Both the position numbers and the translations under genes were made by a program. Below, piece after piece: positions 16,496 to 23,542 of a DNA stretch of 23,542 bases; the first letter of the stretch is position 1, and each line of letters begins with the position of its first letter. The notes below the pieces were generated by a model. The model did not search any database, was not told where the DNA came from, and saw nothing but the letters and a program-made list of their open reading frames with translations. This DNA is from CAWULT01 sp963923455 (lineage in GTDB: Bacteria; Acidobacteriota; Vicinamibacteria; Vicinamibacterales; UBA2999), in assembly GCA_963923455.1 (NCBI GenBank), contig CAWULT010000072.1, positions 1 to 23,542 on the forward strand, written 5' to 3'.

Positions 16496-17593
16496 GTGAT
16501 CCCGTCGGTCGACTGGTCGTCGATCCGGTTCGGCGAGCCCGCCTACCTGTGGCTGCTCGCGGCGCCAGCCGCGCTCGCGGTCCTGTGGGTGTGGCGCGCG
16601 ATCCGCCGCCGGCGCGACGTGCGACGCCTCCGGGCCAGCCGTGTGCTGCCGCTGCGGGAGCGCTACACGCTGCTCGGCGACCTACCGTTCTGGCTGCTGG
16701 CGCTCGCCGCGGCGAGCCTCTGCGTCGTCGCGCTGGCGCGTCCGCAGGCCAGGATTTCCGCCGTTCGGCAGGGCAGCGCGGACATCGTGATCCTGCAGGA
16801 CGCCTCGGCGTCGATGTACGTCACCGACGTGTTGCCGGACCGGTGGCGGCGTTCGGTGCGGTTCCTGCGCGCGTTCGCCGAGGCGCTCAGCTGGCAGGGC
16901 GACCGTGTCGCCCTGGCGCTCTTCGCGCAGCTCTCGGCCCCGCAGGTGCGCCTGACGAAGGATCCGAACGCGCTCTTCTTCTTCATCGACCACCTCGGCG
17001 AGAAGTCGCCGTTCGCGCTCGAGAACGCGCCGACCTGGGACACCAACATCGAGGAAGGCATCCGCTGGGGTCTGCGCCTGGTCGAGAACGACGCGCAGCT
17101 GTTCGGCAAGAGCAGCAATCCGAAGGCGTTCCTGGTGATCACCGACGGCCAGGCGTGGAGCGGCAAGGTCGAGGATGCGCTCGTGACGGCGCGCCAGCGC
17201 GACATTCCCGTCTACGTGGTCGGCGTCGGCACCACCGTGGGCGGCATGATTCCCGAGCCGCTCGGCTCCGACGGCGTGCGGCCGCCGCCGGTGATCCGGT
17301 CGACGCTCGATCGGGCATCGCTGGTGCGGCTGGCGGTGGCGGGCGGCGGTGAGTACTTCGAGATCGGCGCGGACTCCGATCGGGCCGTCGCGTTCCAGAT
17401 CATCCAGCGGCTGCGGGCCCGGACCGCCGCGGTGAACGAGGTGGAGACGGTCGAGGAGCTCTACCCGCGGCTGCTGCTCGCGGCGGCGATCGCCGCGTGT
17501 GCCGCCGCCGTGTTCGTGCGCAGGCCGATCGAGCTGGCGTGGCAGCTGGCCGGCGCGGCGCTCGCCGGGCTCCTGATCTTCAGCTTGATGTGA
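16496..17593 (+). CDS. VWA-domain membrane protein, second of two (BatA-like)
   Basis: The 365-residue product is a second MIDAS-bearing VWA protein. The N-terminal segment FGEPAYLWLLAAPAALAVLWVW and the helix ending CVVALARPQ (about 65-84) match BatA, where LARPQ precedes the VWA domain. MIDAS residues are D102, S104 and S106 (DASASM), T183 in WDTNIEEG and D217 in VITDGQ. The C-terminus has two close hydrophobic segments (about 325-345 and 348-364). The GTG at 16496, one base after the previous stop, has GGAAGGG upstream. The 3' end overlaps the convergent PepSY gene by 14 bp. As last gene in the MoxR operon it probably cooperates with the first VWA protein. Its function in the cell is unproven. 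Confidence 0.93.
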   Translation: MIPSVDWSSIRFGEPAYLWLLAAPAALAVLWVWRAIRRRRDVRRLRASRVLPLRERYTLLGDLPFWLLALAAASLCVVALARPQARISAVRQGSADIVILQDASASMYVTDVLPDRWRRSVRFLRAFAEALSWQGDRVALALFAQLSAPQVRLTKDPNALFFFIDHLGEKSPFALENAPTWDTNIEEGIRWGLRLVENDAQLFGKSSNPKAFLVITDGQAWSGKVEDALVTARQRDIPVYVVGVGTTVGGMIPEPLGSDGVRPPPVIRSTLDRASLVRLAVAGGGEYFEIGADSDRAVAFQIIQRLRARTAAVNEVETVEELYPRLLLAAAIAACAAAVFVRRPIELAWQLAGAALAGLLIFSLM

Positions 17594-19169
17594 CCTGGCG
17601 CGGGGTCTCGGCCGGTGCCGCGTCGAGCGGGGCCCGCACGGCCGCGCGCACCGACCGCCGGACGCGCCGCACGCCGAGGTAGAGCCCCATCACGCTCGTC
17701 GTGAGACCGCCGAGGCTCAGGACGATCATCCAGATGTCCCACAGCGGGCGCCGGTCGTACCAGAAGGCGAAGTCCCAGCTGTGCAGCCCGTTGTAGAGCC
17801 ACCGCTCGACGCGGTTCAGCCGGTGCACCGACGCGATCAGCTGGCTCATCGACGGGTCGACGTAGAACCACGTGCCGGCCGCGTCGGCGAACTTGACCCG
17901 CAGGATCGGCAGCGGCGTCTGCCGGCCGCGCGAGTAGTAGTAGGCGTCGTAGGACGGCAGCACCTCGGAGGCGACCACCCGCTCGCCCGGCAGCGCCCGC
18001 TCGAGCCGCGCCGTCAGGACGTCCGCGCCGAACGGCGCCGTCCGCGGGCGAAGCGCGCCGGCCTCGACGATCAGGCGATCCGCCTCGGCACGGCCCGTCA
18101 CGTAATACGGCTGGTGGAGCCGCTCGGCACGCGTCGCCTCGACGTGTGCGCCACGGCGTACCACGAAGTACGGCTCGTCGAGGATCCGCTGGAACTCGAT
18201 CTCCTTGATGGCCCGGCCGTCCGCGAGCCGCTGCCACGCGGGCAGGTCGAACGCGCGGAACCGTGTCAGGTCGACAGGGCCGCCGCTGAACACGTCGCGG
18301 GGCACTTCGAGGCCCGTCGCGTTGGTCCAGGCGTAGGGCTCCATCGACAGCAGGCCGCTGAACACCCACGTCAGCGCGAACACGCCGAACACGGCGCCGG
18401 CGACGTAGTGCCAGCGCGTCCAGCCCGCGTACGGGACGGCCCGCGACAGGCTGAAGGGCTTCGTCCGGCGGAACTGCACCACGCCGACGGCGAGCCCGAG
18501 GACCGCCGCGACGCAGCCGAGCGTGGGCAGCCACACCATCACCTGGTACCAGAGCGGCTGGTTCAGGCGCAGCGGGGCGACGTAGAGCCAGTGCGGGATC
18601 ACGCCCATCCAGGCGAGCAGCCGCTCGCGGCGCGTCGTCGCCAGGGCGACCTCCCCCGAGACCGTCGACACGTAGATCTCGGTGCCGGCGCCGTCCGGGA
18701 CGGTGAACTTCTGCATGGGGAGCAGCCGCCCGAGGGTCAGCGTCCACTGGTCGGGCTCGGTGACCTCGCGCACGTGCGTCAGGGTCGTCGCCGGCACGCC
18801 GGCAAACTGCGCCGCGACGTCGCGGGCCTGGCGGGGCGACAGCGTGTCGAAGAGTTCGCCCGTGTCGGCGAACACGATCGTGGCGTCGCGCCCGCCGATG
18901 CGATACGCGGGCCGGTTGAGCAGGGTCAGGAGCGATGCGGGGCCCTGCGGATCCAGGCCGGCGCGGTCGGCCGCCTCGGCCACCGTCAGCGTCACCTGGC
19001 TCAGGTCGAGCGGGGCGAGGCGTTCGAGCCTCGCGTCGGCGGTCAGCCTGGGCATGCCGCCCGCGTAGATCATGACGATGCCCGACCCGAACCACGTCAC
19101 GAAGAGCAGGCTCAGCGCGATGCCGAGATAGCGGTGACCGAGGATCAGCCACTTGCGCAGGAAGACCAT
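17580..19169 (-). CDS. PepSY-TM membrane protein (putative iron/siderophore reductase type)
   Basis: PepSY-associated TM proteins include inner-membrane reductases for ferric siderophores and iron-uptake factors such as PiuB and FoxB. The 529-residue product has four predicted helices (14-36, 208-232, 253-275 and 477-499). Two large loops carrying PepSY-like folds lie between helices 1 and 2 and between helices 3 and 4. Histidines H12, H193, H254 and H463 sit near membrane edges and could bind haem, as known for some members. The ATG at 19169 gives MVFLRKWLILGHRYLG; no clear Shine-Dalgarno. It lies 11 bp after the RNA methyltransferase gene and ends overlapping the last VWA gene. No siderophore receptor is nearby, so the iron role is a family-based suggestion. 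Confidence 0.85.
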   Translation of the reverse strand: MVFLRKWLILGHRYLGIALSLLFVTWFGSGIVMIYAGGMPRLTADARLERLAPLDLSQVTLTVAEAADRAGLDPQGPASLLTLLNRPAYRIGGRDATIVFADTGELFDTLSPRQARDVAAQFAGVPATTLTHVREVTEPDQWTLTLGRLLPMQKFTVPDGAGTEIYVSTVSGEVALATTRRERLLAWMGVIPHWLYVAPLRLNQPLWYQVMVWLPTLGCVAAVLGLAVGVVQFRRTKPFSLSRAVPYAGWTRWHYVAGAVFGVFALTWVFSGLLSMEPYAWTNATGLEVPRDVFSGGPVDLTRFRAFDLPAWQRLADGRAIKEIEFQRILDEPYFVVRRGAHVEATRAERLHQPYYVTGRAEADRLIVEAGALRPRTAPFGADVLTARLERALPGERVVASEVLPSYDAYYYSRGRQTPLPILRVKFADAAGTWFYVDPSMSQLIASVHRLNRVERWLYNGLHSWDFAFWYDRRPLWDIWMIVLSLGGLTTSVMGLYLGVRRVRRSVRAAVRAPLDAAPAETPRQVTSS

Positions 19170-19180
19170 GGGCAAGGAGT

Positions 19181-20587
19181 CTACCGAAAACCGGGCCGGC
19201 CCGCGCGGGGGGCCAGCACGACCACGGTCTCGACGTGGGCCGTGTGCGGGAACATGTCGACCGGCTGCACCAGCCGCGTCTCGTAGCCCAGTCGATGGAT
19301 CTCGGCGAGGTCGTGGCCCAGGGCCTCGGGGTTGCACGAGATGTAGACCGCGATGCCCGGTCGCCGTCCGGCGAACACCCCTCGCAGGACGCCGGGCGCG
19401 CAGCCGTCCCGCGGCGGGTCCAGGACCACGGCGTCGGCCGGCGGCAGGGCCGCCAGCGCGTTTTCGACCGGCCGCGCGACGAAACGGCAGCGCTCGGCCG
19501 GGATGCCGTTCAGGCGGCGGCTCGCCTCTCCGTCTTCGGTGGCGGCCCGGTTCTCCTCGACCGCCGTCACGACATGGCCGTCGAGCGCCAGCGGCAACGA
19601 GAACAGCCCCGCGCCGGCGTACAGGTCGAGCACCCGCGCGCCCGGCGGCACCGCGCCGCGAACCAGCCCGACCAGCAGGGCTGCGGCGGCGACGTTGGTC
19701 TGGAAGAAGGCCGTCGGGGAGACGAGATAGGCCACGTCGCCGATCTGCTCGCGGAGCCGGGCGGGGCCCACGACGTGCCGCGTCTCGCGTCCGAAGATGT
19801 AGCCGTCGTCCCTTGGGTGCACGTTGACGTGGAGGGCGGCGTGGGCGGGTGCGCTGCCGAAGACCCGGCGCGTGGCCGCGCGCAGGCGCCTGTCGCGGTC
19901 GCTCGCGACGACGAGCGTGGTCATCACCTCGGGCGTACCCTGGGCCACGCGCACAGCGACGCTCTTGAGCGTGCCGCCGTGCGCCGGCGCCGCGCGGCCG
20001 TCGGCCGCGTCGAGTCCGGCCTGCGCGAAGGCCGCGTGCAGCGCGAACGCCGTCGCGTTGCCGGCGTCGGCGTGCACGGGACACGCCGTGACGGGCACGA
20101 CCCGGCGCGACCCCCGCGCGTAGTGGCCCATCGTCAGGCGGCCGCGCCGGCCGCCGGCGCGGCCGAACACGAAGTGCACCTTGTGCCGGTAGTCCCATGG
20201 TGCGTCGATGGGGGTCGAGGGCAGCATGGGGCGTACCGGCGGCGCACCGGGCATCGCTGCCTGGACGAGGCGTTCGACGCGCGCCGTCTTGATTGCGAGC
20301 TGTTCGGGGTATGCGATGTGCTGCCACGCGCAGCCGCCGCATCCGCCGGACGGCCCGAAGTGCGGGCACCGGGGCGTCACGCGGTGGGGGGACGGCGCCA
20401 GGACCTCGACGAGCGTCGCCCGCACCTCGCCCGTCGCGGAGCGTCCGCCCCCGGGCGCGAGCGCCACTCGGACGAGCTCGCCGGGAATCGAGAAGGGAAC
20501 GGCCACGCGGAGACGTCCGTGGCGGGCCAGGCCGTCGCCGCTGGCGTTCAGCGACTCGATGCGGACGTCGATGCGGGTGTCAGCCAC
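19181..20587 (-). CDS. TrmA/RumA-type RNA (uracil-5-)-methyltransferase
   Basis: This family transfers methyl from AdoMet to C5 of uridine in 23S rRNA or tRNA, in the cytosol. The 468-residue product has an N-terminal TRAM domain (1-62), then cysteines C74, C83, C86 and C169 that fit the [4Fe-4S] site. Later come FFQTNVAAA (the conserved Q-T-N), LDLYAGAGLFSLPL (AdoMet site) and VLDPPRDG. The catalytic cysteine sits in ISCNPEAL and the general-base glutamate in TAHVETVVVL. The start is GTG at 20587. A same-region ATG is out of frame. Whether the target is U1939, U747 or tRNA U54 cannot be decided, so no symbol is given. It directly precedes the PepSY gene by 11 bp. Confidence 0.92.
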   Translation of the reverse strand: MADTRIDVRIESLNASGDGLARHGRLRVAVPFSIPGELVRVALAPGGGRSATGEVRATLVEVLAPSPHRVTPRCPHFGPSGGCGGCAWQHIAYPEQLAIKTARVERLVQAAMPGAPPVRPMLPSTPIDAPWDYRHKVHFVFGRAGGRRGRLTMGHYARGSRRVVPVTACPVHADAGNATAFALHAAFAQAGLDAADGRAAPAHGGTLKSVAVRVAQGTPEVMTTLVVASDRDRRLRAATRRVFGSAPAHAALHVNVHPRDDGYIFGRETRHVVGPARLREQIGDVAYLVSPTAFFQTNVAAAALLVGLVRGAVPPGARVLDLYAGAGLFSLPLALDGHVVTAVEENRAATEDGEASRRLNGIPAERCRFVARPVENALAALPPADAVVLDPPRDGCAPGVLRGVFAGRRPGIAVYISCNPEALGHDLAEIHRLGYETRLVQPVDMFPHTAHVETVVVLAPRAGRPGFR

Positions 20588-20686
20588 GCGGGCCCCATGC
20601 AGCGATCGAGGGAACGGGGCGCGCCCCCGGGGCGGCCGTCGGGCGGAGGCGACGGCACGGCCCGGGGCCGCGCCGCCGCGGCACGG

Positions 20687-21160
20687 TCACCGGACGTCGA
20701 GCAACTCGACGTCGAACACCAGCGTCGCATTCGGCGGAATCACGCCGCCGGCGCCGCGCGCGCCGTAGCCCATCGCGGGCGGGATCGTCAGCGTCCGCTG
20801 GCCACCCACCTTCATGCCGGCGACGCCGTCGTCCCAGCCCTGGATCACCTGGCCGGCGCCGAGCCGGAACGCGAAGGGGTCGTTGCGGTCGCGGGAGCTG
20901 TCGAACTTCCGCCCCTTCTTGTCCGCCTTCGTCTCGTCGTAGAGCCAGCCGGTGTAGTGCACCGTGACGGTGCGCCCGGCCACGGCCTCGTTGCCGCTGC
21001 CGACCGCGGCGTCCTGCTTGATCAGCTCGGTGATGTTCGACATGCCTTCTCCAGATTCCGGCCCGCCGCCGGCGCAGGCCGCAGCCAGACCGGTCATCAC
21101 GAGCGCGAGGGCGGCCGCGGCGAGGGCGCGCCGGCCGCCGTTGTGAAGCGTCGGGGTCAT
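20687..21160 (-). CDS. FKBP-type peptidyl-prolyl cis-trans isomerase, probably exported
   Basis: FKBPs speed proline isomerisation during folding. The 157-residue product has an N-terminal signal (RRALAAAALALVMTGLAAAC). C29 may be a lipidation site, but the -3 position is Ala rather than the usual Leu, so lipoprotein status is uncertain. If the internal Met40 were used, a bare cytosolic FKBP of 118 residues would result. Active-site elements are present: VTVHYTGWLYD, KFDSSRDR, VIQGWDDGVAGM with the pocket tryptophan, and PPAMGYGARG, ending LVFDVELLDV. The ATG at 21160 begins the signal. A TATAAT at 21181-21186 lies 20 bp upstream. It is divergent from SppA. Confident family call. Confidence 0.93.
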   Translation of the reverse strand: MTPTLHNGGRRALAAAALALVMTGLAAACAGGGPESGEGMSNITELIKQDAAVGSGNEAVAGRTVTVHYTGWLYDETKADKKGRKFDSSRDRNDPFAFRLGAGQVIQGWDDGVAGMKVGGQRTLTIPPAMGYGARGAGGVIPPNATLVFDVELLDVR

Positions 21161-21180
21161 TCGTGCAGAGGTCGCCTGGA

Positions 21181-21186
21181 ATTATA
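21181..21186 (-). promoter_or_regulatory. Consensus -10 box upstream of the FKBP gene
   Basis: A perfect TATAAT on the minus strand, 20 bp before the FKBP ATG, in a GC-rich intergenic region. No good -35 is seen 16-18 bp upstream. On the other strand TACACT at 21210-21215 is a weak candidate -10 for the SppA gene. Confidence 0.4.
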
Positions 21187-21243
21187 CGTGCCCGGTTCCG
21201 CGCCCCGGGTACACTCCTGGCAGTGCGGGCCGCGCAGGCGGTC

Positions 21244-21250
21244 GGGAGGA
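21244..21250 (+). promoter_or_regulatory. Shine-Dalgarno that fixes the sppA start
   Basis: GGGAGGA ends 5 nt before GTG 21256. This strong site argues against the longer in-frame reading that could begin near 21163. Confidence 0.85.
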
Positions 21251-21255
21251 CTCAG

Positions 21256-23037
21256 GTGAGCGTTCGTCGTGGCATCGGCCTCGTCTTCGCCCTCATCGGC
21301 ATCGCCGTGTGTGTGTCGGCGCTGGGCGTGCTGGTGATGTATCTGGCGCTGTCGCGGGGACCGGCGATCCCGCAGGCCGCGACGCTGGTCCTGCGCCCTT
21401 CCGGGGCGCTGCAGGAGGTGCCGTCCGACACCCTGGTCGGCCAGGTGCTCGGCCCCGAGGCGGGCAGCGTCCGCGCGCTCGTCGACGGGTTGCGGCTGGC
21501 GAAGCAGGACCCGCGCATCAGGCACGTCCTGCTGCGGCCGTCGACGCTGGATCTGCCCTACTGGGGCAAGGTGCAGGAACTGCGCGACGCCGTGCTCGAC
21601 TTCCGCCGCTCGGGCAAGAAGGTCACCGCGTTCCTCGAGTACGGCGGAGACCGCGAGTACTTCCTGGCGACGGCTGCCGACCGTATCTACCTGCTGCCGG
21701 GCAGCCTGCTCGACCTGACCGGCGTGGCCTCCTACGAGGTGTTCCTGCGGGGCGCGCTCGACGCCGTCGGCGCGCGGGCCGACTTCCTGCACGTCGGGGA
21801 GTACAAGTCCGCACCGAACCAGCTCACCGAGAAGACCTTCACCCCGGCGCACCGCGAGATGACCGAGTCGCTCAATCGCGAGGCGTTCGATCAGCTCGTA
21901 CGCGGCATCGCCGAGGCGCGCCGCAGGAGCCCCGAGCAGATCCGGGCGCTCGTGGACGAGGGACCCTTCGTGGCCGCGAGGGCGCTCGAGGCGGGCCTGG
22001 TCGACGGCGTGGCCTACGAGGACCAGCTCGACGACCTCGTGCCCGAGCTGGGCGGGGCGGGCGCGGGTGAGCGCCTGATCGAGGACAAGGCCTACGCACG
22101 GGTCAGCCCGTCGGCGATTGGCGTCCGGACCGGATCACGGATTGCCGTGGTCTACGCCGTCGGCGCGATCGTGTCCGGCAAGAGCGGCTACGACGGCTCG
22201 ACCGGGCCGACGCTCGGCTCGGACACGATGGTCGAGCAACTCCGCCGCGTCGGGCGCGACCCGTCGATCAGGGCCATCGTGCTGCGGATCGACAGCCCCG
22301 GCGGCTCCGCGGTGGCGTCCGACGTGATCTGGCGCGAGCTGGTGGTGCTGAAGCAGCAGGCGCCGCAGCGCCCGCTGATCGTCTCGATGTCCGACCTGGC
22401 CGCCTCCGGCGGGTACTACATCGCGACGCCAGGCGACGTGATCGTGGCGCAGCCGGGGACGCTGACCGGCTCGATCGGCATCTTCGCGGGGAAGATCGTG
22501 ATCGACGGCACCCTCGACAAGCTGGGCGTCAACGTGGAGAGCGTGACGTCGGGTGCCGACGCCGACATCTACTCGCCCTTCGGGCCGTTCACGGAGCGCC
22601 AGCGCGGCAAGATCGATGCGTTCATGCAGGACTTCTACAAGGGCTTCCTGCAGAAGGTCGCCGACTCGCGCCGCACGACGCCGGCCGCCGTCGACGCCGT
22701 GGCGCGGGGCCGTGTCTGGACCGGCGCGCAGGCGCGCGAGCGCGGGCTGGTGGATCGGCTCGGCGGCCTCGACACCGCAGTGGCCATCGCCAAGGAGCGC
22801 GCCGGCATTCCGGCCAGCGAGACGGTGGAGCTGGTCACCTATCCGTCACCGCGCAGCTTCTACGAGGTGTTGAGCGAGGAGTTCAGCACCCGTGGCGCGG
22901 CGCCGGGCGCGGCGTGGATGTGGCAGGTGCTGGGGGGGCGAACGGAGGCGCGCGCGGTCGTGGCCGCGGCCGCGCCGGCGCGGCTGTTCCGCCGCGGCGA
23001 GCCGCTCGCGCTGATGCCGTTCGCGTTCGTGCGCTGA
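21256..23037 (+). CDS. sppA: SppA, signal peptide peptidase (long, 67-kDa type)
   Basis: SppA is a membrane-bound Ser/Lys protease that clears cleaved signal peptides. The 593-residue product has one N-terminal membrane helix (about 6-33) and two tandem ClpP-like halves, as in the E. coli enzyme. The general-base lysine K184 is in VGEYKSAPN. The nucleophile S384 is in LAASGGYYIA. The 200-residue separation equals that of E. coli K209 and S409. IDSPGG (345-350) is the oxyanion-strand loop. GTG 21256 is chosen because GGGAGGA lies just upstream. The frame is open further back but without a ribosome-binding site. It is divergent from the FKBP and convergent with a parvulin-type gene. Confident. 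Confidence 0.95.
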   Translation: MSVRRGIGLVFALIGIAVCVSALGVLVMYLALSRGPAIPQAATLVLRPSGALQEVPSDTLVGQVLGPEAGSVRALVDGLRLAKQDPRIRHVLLRPSTLDLPYWGKVQELRDAVLDFRRSGKKVTAFLEYGGDREYFLATAADRIYLLPGSLLDLTGVASYEVFLRGALDAVGARADFLHVGEYKSAPNQLTEKTFTPAHREMTESLNREAFDQLVRGIAEARRRSPEQIRALVDEGPFVAARALEAGLVDGVAYEDQLDDLVPELGGAGAGERLIEDKAYARVSPSAIGVRTGSRIAVVYAVGAIVSGKSGYDGSTGPTLGSDTMVEQLRRVGRDPSIRAIVLRIDSPGGSAVASDVIWRELVVLKQQAPQRPLIVSMSDLAASGGYYIATPGDVIVAQPGTLTGSIGIFAGKIVIDGTLDKLGVNVESVTSGADADIYSPFGPFTERQRGKIDAFMQDFYKGFLQKVADSRRTTPAAVDAVARGRVWTGAQARERGLVDRLGGLDTAVAIAKERAGIPASETVELVTYPSPRSFYEVLSEEFSTRGAAPGAAWMWQVLGGRTEARAVVAAAAPARLFRRGEPLALMPFAFVR

Positions 23038-23045
23038 GGCGCCCG

Positions 23046-23069
23046 GGCCCCGCCCGGATGGGCGGGGCC
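23046..23069. terminator. Hairpin between sppA and the convergent PPIase gene
   Basis: A perfect 10-bp inverted repeat, GGCCCCGCCC (23046-23055) and GGGCGGGGCC (23060-23069), around a GGAT loop. It lies in the 46-bp gap between two convergent genes. It is positioned to end transcription from both sides, though neither strand shows a T-tract. Confidence 0.6.
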
Positions 23070-23083
23070 GTCGGCCGCGCCCG

Positions 23084-23542
23084 TTACAGCTGGTAGGCGG
23101 TGACGATGCGCTGCAGCACGTCGGGCTTCACCTCGACGCTGAGCCGCGCCTTCGCCTTCGACATGTAGGCGTTGAAGAACCGGGTGCGGCGCTCGTTGAG
23201 CAGCTGGGCGCGGAAGGTCTCGCGGCCCTTCTGCAGCTCGTCGCCCGTCACCTCGTCGCGCTCCGCCACGCGGACGATCACGGCGCCGTCCGCCGTGCCG
23301 ACCGGGTCGCTGACGCCACCCATGGGCAGCGTGAACGCCACGCGATCGACGTCCGGGCTCGCGCCCACCTCGGGCCACGCGGCCCCGCGCGTCACGAGCT
23401 GCGAGTCCTTGGCGTCGAAGCCGGCCGCCTTGGCCGCCGCGGCGAAGTTCGCGGCGCCCTTCAGGCCGGCGGCGATCTCCCCGGCGCGCTGGCGGCTCAG
23501 GTCGACGGCGCGCGCGCGGATGAGGTCCTCGCGGACCCGGTC
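23084..23542 (-). CDS. Parvulin-type PPIase / PpiD-SurA-like periplasmic chaperone, C-terminal part
   Basis: Only the last 152 codons are inside the window. The frame is open through the right edge. The visible part has helical segments (VREDLIRARAVDLSRQRAGE, LKGAANFAAAAKAAGF) and a strand containing RVAFTLPMGGVSDPVGTADG. It continues to VIVRVAERDEVTGDELQK and a basic C-terminal helix region with LLNERRTRFFNAYM. The F-x-L-x-x-G-x-VS-P-V pattern is typical of the parvulin/rotamase fold found in PpiD and SurA relatives. A membrane-anchor N-terminus, if any, is outside. It would assist folding of exported proteins. It converges with SppA across a hairpin. The family is likely from pattern; PpiD versus SurA cannot be decided. 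Confidence 0.78.
   Translation of the reverse strand, partial: DRVREDLIRARAVDLSRQRAGEIAAGLKGAANFAAAAKAAGFDAKDSQLVTRGAAWPEVGASPDVDRVAFTLPMGGVSDPVGTADGAVIVRVAERDEVTGDELQKGRETFRAQLLNERRTRFFNAYMSKAKARLSVEVKPDVLQRIVTAYQL

Noticed and set aside
20616..20627. GGGGCGCGCCCC palindrome between the FKBP and RNA methyltransferase genes
   Set aside because: Short 4-bp stem with no T-tract; such palindromes are expected by chance at this GC content.
21163..21255. Longer sppA start beginning at ATG 21163
   Set aside because: No ribosome-binding site, and it would use most of the divergent promoter region. GTG 21256 has a strong Shine-Dalgarno and puts the membrane helix at the N-terminus.

Overview
This window is about 23.5 kb of very GC-rich bacterial chromosome, densely coding and cut at both ends (lon on the left, a parvulin/SurA-PpiD-like gene on the right). 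The content is core housekeeping plus envelope functions. There are no insertion sequences, phage genes, CRISPR arrays or rRNA. The GC richness, the WD40-like 'PD40' protein that looks like the sensor half of a large Ser/Thr kinase, and the MoxR/DUF58/VWA cluster suggest an Acidobacteriota lineage, perhaps Vicinamibacteria. That placement is inference from gene content, not a phylogeny.

Layout, left to right. (1) 1-4119, minus strand: tRNA-Leu(UAG), tig, clpP, clpX and lon, in that transcription order. This is the classic protein-folding and ATP-dependent proteolysis cluster. (2) 4187-6444, minus strand: a tight three-gene unit of an SPFH/band-7 membrane protein, a 93-residue ribbon-helix-helix DNA-binding protein and a D12-class (Dam-like) adenine methyltransferase. 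A two-copy operator-like element lies just upstream of it. (3) 6553-7116, plus strand: a small 2-oxoglutarate/Fe(II) dioxygenase. (4) 7110-11349, minus strand: an MHS-family transporter, a zinc alcohol dehydrogenase and a frame-disrupted WD40-like protein. (5) 11446-17593, plus strand: a six-gene MoxR/Bat-like operon made of a MoxR AAA+ ATPase, DUF58, a BatD-like membrane protein, a VWA protein, a membrane-anchored protein of unknown family and a second VWA protein. Several junctions overlap by 1-4 bases. (6) 17580-20587, minus strand: a PepSY-TM membrane protein and a TrmA/RumA-type RNA uracil methyltransferase. (7) 20687-23542: an FKBP-type PPIase (minus), an SppA signal-peptide peptidase (plus) and the end of a parvulin-type periplasmic PPIase (minus).

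The parts most worth a second look are the SPFH-RHH-Dam unit with its 11-bp-spaced operator, the rearranged Bat-like operon with three MIDAS-bearing proteins, and the orphan kinase-sensor-like gene broken at a CG repeat. No intergenic stretch exceeds 300 bases. The longest are about 95-110 bp and are mostly promoter regions.
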